Positions 1 through 5,688 of a stretch of DNA of 5,688 bases are shown here, piece after piece. The translations under genes and the position numbers were made by a program. The notes below the pieces were generated by a model. That model worked only from the letters and a program-made list of their open reading frames with translations. It was not told the DNA's origin and searched no databases. The DNA is from Halothiobacillus neapolitanus (GTDB taxonomy: Bacteria > Pseudomonadota > Gammaproteobacteria > Halothiobacillales > Halothiobacillaceae): contig DYLI01000038.1 of the NCBI GenBank assembly GCA_020722165.1, positions 7,324-13,011 of the forward strand. The letters are read 5' to 3'. Position 1 is the stretch's first letter, and every line of letters starts with the position of its first letter.

Positions 1-815
1 CGAAAACTCAAATTCAAGTCAAACTCAGCACGTTCGCGATACCAACGCGCTGCACTGCGCGCCATGCCCGGCGCATCAAACCACGAACCACCACGCACTA
101 CACGCAAACGCTCATCACCTTCAAGCCAGGGCTCATGTGCCACACGCGGGATACCGGGGTATTGTTCGCGCCAATGGTCGAGCACCAACTCCTGCATATT
201 GCCGTGCATTTCATGCACACCCCACGCATTAGCAGGCAGGCTGCCGACCGTGACCGGACGACTGAGGCCACAAAAGTAGAAACCGCGCGTGCAATGCAGG
301 CCGCCGGAACAGTTCACCTCACTGCGATGAATCTTGTCACCAAAGGCAAACGCCGTTTCCGTGCCTGCTCGCGCCGCATATTCCCACTCGGCCTCAGTCG
401 GCAGGCGATAGCGTTGCCCTGTTTGCTCAGAGAGCCACGCGGCATAGGCCTCGGCATCGACAAAACACACGTTGAACACCGGAAATTGAGCGTCCTCCCA
501 GCTATAGTGACGTGGGCGCGGATAGCCCGTAGCCGCACAAAAACGCGCGTAATCACCCAAAGTCACACAATGGCGCATCAAGGCGAAATCTTGTTGCACC
601 GTGACTTTATGTTGTGGGCCTTCGCTGTCTTGTCGTGCGAACTCCTTGAGTGGTGAGCCCATAAAAAAGGCTCCAGCTGGGATGACAGCCAAAGCCACCT
701 CAAAGCTTGCATCCTCTAAAGATACCTGCTCAGCAAAGTGCGCAGACACCCCATGACGCTGCGCCGCTGCATGTTGAGCTGCCGTGGCCTGGGTCAAGGC
801 ATCGTTTGCGCTCAT
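1..815 (-). CDS. FGE/SUMF1-family (formylglycine-generating-enzyme-like) protein, C-terminus cut by window edge
   Basis: Reading the minus strand from ATG at 815 gives an uninterrupted frame of 271 codons that runs off the left edge. Family hallmarks, in order: IPAGAFFMGS near residues 45-54, EGPQHKVTV near 65-73, RLPTEAEWEYAARAG at 137-151, NAWGVHEMHGNMQEL at 196-210 and VVRGGSW at 239-245. The visible end (residues 252-271, ARSAARWY then NLSF) matches the family's usual C-terminal strand, so only a few residues are probably missing. Residues 1-40 are Ala-rich and probably helical. No signal peptide is seen, so it is likely cytoplasmic. The fold is shared by sulfatase-activating FGE, EgtB-type and PvdO-type proteins. 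The paired cysteines expected after RGGSW in true FGE are absent (the segment reads WFDAPGMARSAARWY), so sulfatase activation is unlikely. Cys169, Cys175 and Cys182 cluster in the middle. It lies 24 nt after bamC with a GGTGG-like ribosome site, probably as the third gene of the dapA operon. The family is secure; the function is unknown. Confidence 0.88.
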   Translation of the reverse strand, partial: MSANDALTQATAAQHAAAQRHGVSAHFAEQVSLEDASFEVALAVIPAGAFFMGSPLKEFARQDSEGPQHKVTVQQDFALMRHCVTLGDYARFCAATGYPRPRHYSWEDAQFPVFNVCFVDAEAYAAWLSEQTGQRYRLPTEAEWEYAARAGTETAFAFGDKIHRSEVNCSGGLHCTRGFYFCGLSRPVTVGSLPANAWGVHEMHGNMQELVLDHWREQYPGIPRVAHEPWLEGDERLRVVRGGSWFDAPGMARSAARWYRERAEFDLNLSF

Positions 816-839
816 TTAAATACCACCACGCAAGGCAAC

Positions 840-1970
840 TTAGCGCAACTGATTGGAAAGCTGCTGACCCAATACGCTGCTGAACTGGGGCAAATCCTTA
901 TCACCCTTGATGTCCTGCATATTGATCTGCGTTTTTGCCGCACTCAAAGGTTTGAGGCTCAAGGTCAAAGTCAACGACGTGGTTCCGATCGTTGGCTTTA
1001 ACTCCACGCCGCGCAGCACGACACCCTGATACAACTGGCGCGGATTCGGATGGCTTAACTGCATGGTTTCGCTGGCCAAATTGGCCTTCACAATATCAAA
1101 GCCCAAGCGCTCGACCGCTGCACGCGAACGGTTAAAAGCAACCGGCAAAGATTGGTCGAGCAACAGATATTGCTTGTTTTCTTCGTTGATGAAGCTGACG
1201 CGTGGCTGCAAGGACGCTGCAATTTGTGCTTTGGATTGCTCCTTGTCACCCGTCAAATAAACCATTAGACGCTCAAGCATTTCTGCATCGAACTCACGAT
1301 TTTCCGGCGAATTAGACCAAGTAAAACCTTCATAATCCGCTTTGTTAATTGCATCCCTTTTCTCAGTCAAATCCATACGCTGACTGGTCAAAAATACGCG
1401 TGTTTGAGCATCGTTATCACCACGCTCAATACGGATACGCATACGATCCATATATTCAGGTTTGAAGAAGAAGTTGGTAATACCTTTCAGCAGCGAATCC
1501 CAGCCGGATTTTTCTGGTGCATTTTCGCCCTTACCGACCCAATCCGACTCCAATAAACCCAGCTTAGGATCTTGGCGCTGCAAGGGATAACCTTCCATCT
1601 GCATAAAAGCCTGCAATCGTGGCCACACTGTTTCAGGGACGGACTGCACATTGAGCCAGCGCGCATCAGGTGGACCTTCGATACTGACCAGCGCCGACTT
1701 GGGCAACACGCCGCTACTGACAATGCGCTCGCCCTTGGACGCATCCCCCACCGCCGAGGCCGCACGCGGCACATTGGTGTTCAAGGATGGATCAGGCGCT
1801 GTAAACGCTGGAGGAACTTCAAGATTCGGCAGGCTGCCATAACGCCGCGCATCACGCGGGTCTTCCTTACCCATACCCGGAATTGAGGAGCAGGCGCTCA
1901 TGGTCAATACGATTGCCACAGGGATCCAAACTTTGTGCGTCAACGCGAGCGTAGGAACCTTAAATTGCAT
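840..1970 (-). CDS. bamC: Outer membrane protein assembly factor BamC (lipoprotein)
   Basis: The 376-residue product is an accessory lipoprotein of the BAM complex, which folds beta-barrel proteins into the outer membrane. A short positive N-terminus and hydrophobic stretch (VWIPVAIVLTMSA) end at a lipobox with Cys27; Ser at +2 predicts outer-membrane sorting. A low-complexity Pro/Asp/Arg-rich segment follows (about residues 30-90), the counterpart of the extended BamD-binding region of E. coli BamC. Two helix-grip-like domains then follow, at about 94-243 (WLNVQSVPETVWPRLQAF, then ESDWVGK) and 264-376. It is somewhat longer than E. coli BamC (344 aa). The frame also opens at a TTG at 1979, but GGAG (1981-1984) lies only one base from it. 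From the ATG at 1970 the GGAG spacing is 10 and a nearer GAG has a spacing of 4, so I chose the ATG. It follows dapA by 33 nt, as in E. coli dapA-bamC, and is probably co-transcribed with it. Sequence identity to E. coli BamC is low; the call rests on lipobox, domain pattern and synteny. Confidence 0.9.
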   Translation of the reverse strand: MQFKVPTLALTHKVWIPVAIVLTMSACSSIPGMGKEDPRDARRYGSLPNLEVPPAFTAPDPSLNTNVPRAASAVGDASKGERIVSSGVLPKSALVSIEGPPDARWLNVQSVPETVWPRLQAFMQMEGYPLQRQDPKLGLLESDWVGKGENAPEKSGWDSLLKGITNFFFKPEYMDRMRIRIERGDNDAQTRVFLTSQRMDLTEKRDAINKADYEGFTWSNSPENREFDAEMLERLMVYLTGDKEQSKAQIAASLQPRVSFINEENKQYLLLDQSLPVAFNRSRAAVERLGFDIVKANLASETMQLSHPNPRQLYQGVVLRGVELKPTIGTTSLTLTLSLKPLSAAKTQINMQDIKGDKDLPQFSSVLGQQLSNQLR

Positions 1971-2003
1971 CTTTCTCAATCTCCAAGCCTTTTAATCATT
2001 AAA

Positions 2004-2891
2004 TTACGCAGATACAACCGGAATATGTGCCGCATCCATCGCCTTGTACAAGGCTGCGTGGTGTTCCTGTGACAACCAAGTCAAGGGCAAGCGAACGCCC
2101 GCCTCAATCATCCCCATGGCGTGCAGCACAAATTTCACCGGAATAGGATTCGATTCGACAAACAGCTTCTGGTGCAGTTCCGCCAAGGGCGCGTCAAGCG
2201 TTGCAGCACGTACCGCATCACCCGCAAGTGCCGCTTTACACATCTCCGCCATGGCGTGCGGTGCGACATTCGCCGTGACCGAAATCACGCCGCGCCCCCC
2301 CTGCAACATCACCTCACGCGCGATTGCATCATCCCCTGCGTAAACTGCCACCCGTTCACCAAGGCGCGTAATGAGCTCGTTGGTGCGCGTAAGCGAACCG
2401 GAGGCCTCTTTGATGCCGACGATATTCGCCACATCCGCCAGCCGTTCGACCGTACTTGGCTGCATATCGCAGGCAGTACGTCCCGGCACGTTATACAGCA
2501 CCAGCGGAGCGGGAACGGCCTCAGCAATGGCCAGATAATGCCGATACAAGCCTTCCTGCGTGGGTTTGTTGTAATACGGAGTGACCAACAGGCAGCCATC
2601 CACACCTAAACTCACGGCGCTTGATGACAACTCAATGGCCTCGCGTGTGCTGTTGGCACCCGTGCCTGCGATCACGGGAATACGCCCAGCGACATACTCC
2701 AAAGTGTGCTCAATCACCGCAAGATGCTCGTTCACATCCAGGGTTGCGGACTCGCCCGTGGTCCCAACCGACACAATGACATCCGTGCCTTCAGCAATAT
2801 GCCACTCGACGAGGCGTTTGAGCGCTGCAAAATCCAGCGCACCATCCGCCCGCATCGGGGTCACCAAAGCCACCATACTCCCATGAAACAT
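2004..2891 (-). CDS. dapA: 4-hydroxy-tetrahydrodipicolinate synthase (DapA)
   Basis: This cytoplasmic TIM-barrel enzyme condenses pyruvate with aspartate semialdehyde, the first committed step of diaminopimelate and lysine synthesis. The 295-residue product (E. coli: 292) keeps E. coli numbering at the active site: Lys161 (Schiff base, in GIKEASG), Tyr133 (in LYNVPGRT), Thr44 and Thr45 (in SVGTTGES), Tyr107 (in TPYYN) and Arg138. Most residues of the E. coli lysine-inhibition site are kept (Ser48, Ala49, His56, Asn80, Glu84, Tyr106), but position 53 is Val, not His. The frame can be extended to GTG at 2906 or ATG at 2900. I chose the ATG at 2891 because the product then begins MFHGSMVALVTPM, like known DapA, and GGGGA sits 8 nt upstream. 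It is the first gene of the probable operon with bamC and the FGE-like gene, and is divergent from gcvR, as in E. coli. Confidence 0.97.
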   Translation of the reverse strand: MFHGSMVALVTPMRADGALDFAALKRLVEWHIAEGTDVIVSVGTTGESATLDVNEHLAVIEHTLEYVAGRIPVIAGTGANSTREAIELSSSAVSLGVDGCLLVTPYYNKPTQEGLYRHYLAIAEAVPAPLVLYNVPGRTACDMQPSTVERLADVANIVGIKEASGSLTRTNELITRLGERVAVYAGDDAIAREVMLQGGRGVISVTANVAPHAMAEMCKAALAGDAVRAATLDAPLAELHQKLFVESNPIPVKFVLHAMGMIEAGVRLPLTWLSQEHHAALYKAMDAAHIPVVSA

Positions 2892-2899
2892 GCCACTCA

Positions 2900-2904
2900 T
2901 CCCC
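2900..2904 (-). promoter_or_regulatory. Ribosome binding site of dapA
   Basis: The minus strand reads GGGGA, followed by an 8-nt spacer and the ATG at 2891. It supports that start over the in-frame ATG at 2900 and GTG at 2906, which this site overlaps or abuts. Confidence 0.7.
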
Positions 2905-2947
2905 ACGCAAAAACCCTGACTTAAAAGCTAAGCCAATCAATCGCAGC

Positions 2948-2977
2948 ATACTACCCGCCGGACGGCTCGTGATGCAA
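2948..2977 (-). promoter_or_regulatory. Candidate sigma70 promoter of the dapA operon
   Basis: On the minus strand TTGCAT (2977-2972) and TAGTAT (2953-2948) are separated by 18 nt and lie about 57 nt upstream of the dapA start. The match is weak (3/6 and 4/6). An overlapping alternative -10 is TATGCT (2950-2945). It was chosen by position and resemblance only. The 166-bp gap 2892-3057 holds no other gene that I can see. Confidence 0.3.
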
Positions 2978-3004
2978 GAAAAGTCCCAGCCGAACACACC
3001 TCAC

Positions 3005-3032
3005 TTTACGCAGCCTGCCCGGCGTGTAAACT
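3005..3032 (+). promoter_or_regulatory. Candidate sigma70 promoter of the gcvR-bcp-phoH operon
   Basis: TTTACG (3005-3010) and TAAACT (3027-3032) are 16 nt apart, each matching consensus at 4 of 6 positions. Transcription would begin near 3039, leaving a leader of about 20 nt before the gcvR ATG. The A/T-rich run just before the gene fits a start region, but the assignment is tentative. Confidence 0.33.
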
Positions 3033-3057
3033 CAATAAAAATCAATTTGAAAACATC

Positions 3058-3585
3058 ATGCAGACCTACCTCGCCCTCACCCTCCTTGGTCAAGACCATC
3101 TCAGTCTAATAGAACGCATTACCCGCCCGATTGCCCAGCATAAATGCCTGCTTCACGATTCGCGCATGGTCTCCTTGGGTCAGCAGGCCGCCGCTGCCAT
3201 GCTGATTTCGGGTAGCTGGGATAGGCTTACACGGCTGGAAAATGCGCTCAAGCTCCTCGCCAAGGAGCATGACATGGCCTTGCACATGGTGCGCACCGAA
3301 GCACCCGCCCCGGCGGAAGCTGCCATGAGCTACGCGGTGGATGTTGTCGGCCTCAACACCCCCGACATGACCAATCAACTCGCCCAATTTTTCAGCGCCC
3401 AAGGCATCCACATTCGTGATATGGCAACCATGCCCTATAGCTCGCCCAACAATGCCACACCCATGCTGACCCTGCGCATGCAAATTGACGTGCCCGCCAA
3501 CCTGCGACTGGCCTTGCTCAAGGAAGCCTTTTTCGATTTATGCGACGAACTCAACCTCGATGCCACGCTTGACCCGGTACGCTAA
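3058..3585 (+). CDS. gcvR: GcvR-like glycine cleavage system regulator (tandem ACT domains)
   Basis: The 175-residue protein (E. coli GcvR is about 190) has two ACT-type ligand-sensing modules. The first spans about residues 2-75, beginning YLALTLLGQDHLSLIERIT. The second spans about 92-172, with VDVVGLNTPDMTNQLAQFF, then TPMLTLRMQIDVPANL, and ends CDELNLDATLDPVR. No DNA-binding domain or membrane segment is present. In E. coli GcvR represses the glycine cleavage operon by binding the activator GcvA. No gcvA is visible here, so the ligand and partner are inferred. No in-frame start lies upstream of this ATG, and the preceding bases (TTTGAAAACATC) form only a poor Shine-Dalgarno sequence, suggesting modest translation. 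Its position before bcp and divergent from dapA is as in E. coli, which supports orthology. It could be annotated more cautiously as an ACT-domain protein. Confidence 0.85.
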   Translation: MQTYLALTLLGQDHLSLIERITRPIAQHKCLLHDSRMVSLGQQAAAAMLISGSWDRLTRLENALKLLAKEHDMALHMVRTEAPAPAEAAMSYAVDVVGLNTPDMTNQLAQFFSAQGIHIRDMATMPYSSPNNATPMLTLRMQIDVPANLRLALLKEAFFDLCDELNLDATLDPVR

Positions 3586-3589
3586 CAGC

Positions 3590-4060
3590 ATGTTGCACCT
3601 GTCTTCCCTGCCTCCGTGCCAACTGGATAGCACCCAAGGCATGCTCAGCCTGCCGGATGCTTTGCTCAATCAATGGCTGGTACTGTTTTTCTACCCCAAA
3701 AACAACACCCCCGGCTGCACCCAGGAAGCGCAAGACTTCGCGCTTCTCTATCCCGAATTCCAAAAAGCCCACACCCAGCTTTTCGGCATTTCACGCGACA
3801 GCCTCAAAAGCCACCACAACGCCCGCGCTCGCCTCAACCTGCCCTTCGACCTTATCAGCGACCCCGAAGAAATTGTGTGTCAATTTTTTGATGTCATCAA
3901 ATTGAAACGACTCTACGGCAAAGAATATATGGGCATCGAACGCAGCACCTTTCTCATCAACCCCCACGGAGACATCCAAACCGCCTGGCGCAATGTCAAG
4001 GTCAAAGATCACGCAGAAAGTGTCCTCAACAAACTGAACGAATTGCAATCAACCTTTTAA
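3590..4060 (+). CDS. bcp: Thioredoxin-dependent thiol peroxidase, Bcp/PrxQ peroxiredoxin, apparently 1-Cys
   Basis: Bcp/PrxQ enzymes reduce hydrogen peroxide and organic hydroperoxides in the cytoplasm. The 156-residue product has exactly the length of E. coli Bcp. The peroxidatic motif is PKNNTPGC, with Pro36, Thr40 and catalytic Cys43; the conserved Arg is Arg118 in GIERSTFLI. In E. coli Bcp the resolving cysteine lies five residues after the peroxidatic one; here that position is Gln48. The other cysteines are Cys10 and Cys97, and Cys97 aligns with E. coli Cys99, which is not the usual resolving residue. The enzyme is therefore probably 1-Cys or resolved by another thiol. The frame is open upstream to ATG 3485, but that part overlaps gcvR and does not resemble a peroxiredoxin, so I took ATG 3590. 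This start is 4 nt after the gcvR stop and has no clear Shine-Dalgarno, so translation is probably coupled to gcvR. Confidence 0.95.
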   Translation: MLHLSSLPPCQLDSTQGMLSLPDALLNQWLVLFFYPKNNTPGCTQEAQDFALLYPEFQKAHTQLFGISRDSLKSHHNARARLNLPFDLISDPEEIVCQFFDVIKLKRLYGKEYMGIERSTFLINPHGDIQTAWRNVKVKDHAESVLNKLNELQSTF

Positions 4061-4064
4061 AACC

Positions 4065-4068
4065 AAGG
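4065..4068 (+). promoter_or_regulatory. Ribosome binding site of phoH
   Basis: AAGG lies 7 nt before the ATG at 4076, inside the 15-nt gap after bcp. It is the clearest ribosome site of the plus-strand operon. Confidence 0.6.
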
Positions 4069-4075
4069 CCAATCC

Positions 4076-5491
4076 ATGATTCATCACGAGCGTAACCGTC
4101 CCTGCCTCTTCGTTCTCGACACTAACGTACTCATTCACGACCCCTCCGCGCTGTTCCGCTTTCAGGAGCACAACGTTTTCTTGCCGATGGTGGTACTCGA
4201 AGAGCTCGACAACCTGAAAAAAGGTGTCTCCGAAATCGCACGCAATGTGCGCCAGTCCACGCGTTTCCTGGATGATTTGGTCGCCGATTCCAATAAAACC
4301 GAAATCGAAGAAGGCGTACTGATTAGCCATCCTTTCCGTGATGGCCGCCTACGCCACAGCTCCGGGCGCCTGTTCATCCAAACGCGCATCATGCGCACCG
4401 AGCTGCCAGACACCATGGCCGGCTTCAAAGCCGACAACGACATCCTCGCCGTCACCCTCGCCCTCATGCGCGAGACCAGCGACCGCCAAGTCGTGCTGGT
4501 GTCCAAAGACATCAACCTGCGCATCAAGGCCACCGTGCTCGGCATCATGGCCGAAGACTACGAAAACGATCAGGTGCTGGACGACGTTGACCTGCTCTAC
4601 ACCGGCATCACCGCCCTCCCTGCCGATTTTTGGAACACGCACAGCAAAGACCTGCACGCCTGGCAAGAAGAAGGTCGCAGCTACTACCGCATTCACGGCC
4701 CCCTGGCCGACGACTGGAACGCCAACCAGTTCATCTACCTCGACGGCGACAGCCCGTTTGAAGGCGTGGTGCGCGACCACGACGAAAACGGCGCGGCCAT
4801 CGTCGAAGTCTGCAACAACTACACCCTGCCGAAAAACACCGTCTGGGGTATCAACGCACGTAACCGAGAACAAAGCTTCGCGCTGAATCTTTTGATGGAT
4901 CCGCAAGTCGATTTCGTCACCCTGCTCGGCCAGGCGGGCACCGGCAAAACCCTGCTCACCCTCGCCGCCGCGCTAACGCAAACGCTGGAAAAAAACCTCT
5001 ACTCCGAGATCATCATGACCCGCGTCACCGTTCCCGTTGGGGAGGACATCGGCTTTTTGCCCGGCACCGAAGAAGAGAAAATGACCCCATGGATGGGCGC
5101 GCTGATGGACAACCTCGAAGTCCTCACCCGCGTCGAAGGCGGCGGCTCGTGGGAGCGCCAGGCCACGCAGGATCTGGTGCGCGCTCGCATCAAAATCCGC
5201 TCGCTTAACTTTATGCGTGGCCGCACCTTCCAGAACAAGTTTCTCATCATCGACGAGGCACAAAACTTGACCTCGAAGCAGATGAAAACCCTGATTACCC
5301 GCGCCGGCCCCGGCACCAAGGTCATCTGTCTGGGCAACATCTCGCAGATCGACACGCCGTATTTGACCGAAACCACCTCCGGCCTGACCTACGTGGTCGA
5401 TCGCTTCAAAGGCTGGCCACACGGCGGACACATCACCCTGCTACGCGGCGAGCGCTCACGTCTGGCGGAGTTTGCTTCCGAAACGCTGTAA
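4076..5491 (+). CDS. phoH: PIN-PhoH fusion ATPase (PhoH2/YlaK type)
   Basis: The 471-residue protein joins an N-terminal PIN nuclease domain to a C-terminal PhoH ATPase. The PIN domain covers about residues 9-155, and its acidic metal-binding set looks complete: Asp15 in LDTNVL, Glu42/Glu43 in VVLEELDNL, Asp122 in ADNDILA and Asp145 in SKDINLRI. A linker of about 100 residues follows. The PhoH domain starts near residue 262, with Walker A GQAGTGKT at 285-292 (Lys291), Walker B FLIIDEAQN at 389-397 (Asp393, Glu394), the motif LGNISQID at 419-426, and a C-terminal RGERSRLAEFA. Mycobacterial PhoH2 proteins of this layout are reported to unwind and cleave RNA, so an ATP-driven ribonuclease role is likely here, though not shown by sequence alone. 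No signal peptide is present. It is the last gene of the gcvR-bcp-phoH run and is followed by a terminator. The mycobacterial small antitoxin-like partner is absent; bcp occupies the upstream position. Confidence 0.95.
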   Translation: MIHHERNRPCLFVLDTNVLIHDPSALFRFQEHNVFLPMVVLEELDNLKKGVSEIARNVRQSTRFLDDLVADSNKTEIEEGVLISHPFRDGRLRHSSGRLFIQTRIMRTELPDTMAGFKADNDILAVTLALMRETSDRQVVLVSKDINLRIKATVLGIMAEDYENDQVLDDVDLLYTGITALPADFWNTHSKDLHAWQEEGRSYYRIHGPLADDWNANQFIYLDGDSPFEGVVRDHDENGAAIVEVCNNYTLPKNTVWGINARNREQSFALNLLMDPQVDFVTLLGQAGTGKTLLTLAAALTQTLEKNLYSEIIMTRVTVPVGEDIGFLPGTEEEKMTPWMGALMDNLEVLTRVEGGGSWERQATQDLVRARIKIRSLNFMRGRTFQNKFLIIDEAQNLTSKQMKTLITRAGPGTKVICLGNISQIDTPYLTETTSGLTYVVDRFKGWPHGGHITLLRGERSRLAEFASETL

Positions 5492-5547
5492 AACTAGCCA
5501 CACAACGAGCAGCGGCCTACTAATAAGGCAATCAGACAAAAATAAAT

Positions 5548-5573
5548 CCCAATCGCTCGCGGTTGGGTTTTTT
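5548..5573 (+). terminator. Intrinsic terminator after phoH
   Basis: An 8-bp stem CCCAATCG/CGGTTGGG (5548-5555 with 5560-5567, one T-G pair) closes a CTCG tetraloop and is followed by six T. An A-rich run (5538-5546) precedes the stem, so it may also work on the minus strand. It lies 57 nt after the phoH stop and most likely ends the gcvR-bcp-phoH transcript. Confidence 0.88.
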
Positions 5574-5603
5574 ATTTTGTGGCACGTAGATTGAAGCTCC
5601 ACC

Positions 5604-5613
5604 ATATCGATAT
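5604..5613. other. 10-bp perfect palindrome ATATCGATAT
   Basis: A self-complementary ATATCGATAT lies between the two terminator hairpins, just before a GGAGA ribosome-site-like sequence. It could be a small operator half or core, or chance; an A/T-rich 10-mer like this is weak evidence by itself. Confidence 0.25.
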
Positions 5614-5629
5614 AAGCGGAGACAATCTT

Positions 5630-5688
5630 ATGAATCTGCGCCAAATAGCGGACATAAAAAACCCCAGCGGTGAATGGCTGGGGTTTTT
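5630..5688 (+). CDS. Possible start of an unidentified gene or leader peptide, truncated by window edge
   Basis: ATG at 5630 follows GGAGA (5618-5622) with an ideal 7-nt spacer. The frame stays open to the edge and encodes MNLRQIADIKNPSGEWLGF so far. I do not recognise it. It could be the N-terminus of a gene continuing to the right, or a short leader peptide, or fortuitous. The last 27 bases of the frame also form a terminator-like hairpin, which argues against ordinary coding use. A TATAAG (5611-5616) just upstream cannot be its -10 box, because transcription would then begin after the ribosome site. Confidence 0.3.
   Translation, partial: MNLRQIADIKNPSGEWLGF
5662..5688. terminator. Second terminator-like hairpin at the right edge
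   Basis: CCCCAGC (5662-5668) pairs with GCTGGGG (5677-5683) around an 8-nt loop. It is flanked by six A on the left (5656-5661) and five T on the right up to the window end. Because the flanks are A-run and T-run, it could stop transcription on either strand: a back-up terminator for phoH, the end of a minus-strand gene lying to the right, or an attenuator for the short frame it overlaps. Confidence 0.72.

Noticed and set aside
135..656. 173-codon plus-strand frame opposite the FGE-like gene
   Set aside because: It is antisense to a gene with clear family motifs and its translation has no recognisable domain.
2121..2609. 162-codon plus-strand frame inside dapA
   Set aside because: It is antisense to a DapA with all catalytic residues present; its translation has no coherent domain.
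3485..3589. N-terminal extension of bcp to an upstream ATG
   Set aside because: It overlaps most of the gcvR C-terminus in another frame, and the added residues do not look like a peroxiredoxin; starting at 3590 gives exactly the E. coli Bcp length.
4349..4906. 185-codon minus-strand frame inside phoH
   Set aside because: The C-rich third positions of phoH remove stops on the opposite strand; the Val/Gly/Asp-rich translation shows no family signature.
5588..5616. Possible promoter TAGATT-17 nt-TATAAG before the short frame at 5630
   Set aside because: The -35 match is poor, and a start near 5623 would exclude the GGAGA ribosome site, so it cannot drive translation of that frame; at most it could start a short untranslated RNA.
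5456..5644. 62-codon minus-strand frame across the phoH end and the terminator
   Set aside because: It overlaps the phoH 3' end and runs through the 5548-5573 hairpin, and no protein family is recognisable in it.
5548..5683. The two hairpins as a repeat or CRISPR-like pair
   Set aside because: The stems differ in sequence (CCCAATCG versus CCCCAGC), and both are followed by T-runs, which fits separate terminators rather than a repeat.

Overview
The window is an ordinary chromosomal housekeeping segment from a proteobacterium, most likely a Gamma- or Betaproteobacterium. The evidence is a BamC outer-membrane lipoprotein, a DapA matching the E. coli enzyme in length and active-site numbering, and the divergent pair dapA-bamC / gcvR-bcp, which is also the E. 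coli arrangement. Base composition is moderately GC-rich by eye, with C-rich third codon positions strongest in phoH. I could not name a genus.

Left part, minus strand, read right to left: dapA (2891-2004), bamC (1970-840) and an FGE/SUMF1-family gene (815 to beyond the left edge). Gaps are 33 and 24 nt with no terminator between them, so this looks like one operon. DapA makes the first committed intermediate of lysine/diaminopimelate synthesis. BamC is an accessory lipoprotein of the beta-barrel assembly machine. The third gene sits where E. coli has purC; its family is clear but its substrate is not.

Centre: a 166-bp divergent intergenic region (2892-3057) carries weak candidate promoters for both directions.

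Right part, plus strand: gcvR (double-ACT regulator), bcp (PrxQ-type peroxiredoxin) and phoH (PIN-PhoH fusion ATPase) follow each other with gaps of 4 and 15 nt, probably one transcript. It ends at a strong intrinsic terminator (5548-5573).

Right edge: a palindrome, a short reading frame with a good ribosome-binding site, and a second terminator-like hairpin that runs into the window edge. This is the least explained part of the window.

I found no mobile element, CRISPR array, tRNA, rRNA or convincing new multi-gene system. The points worth a second look are the unassigned FGE-like protein, the Bcp without the usual resolving cysteine, and the reading frame overlapping a hairpin at the right edge.
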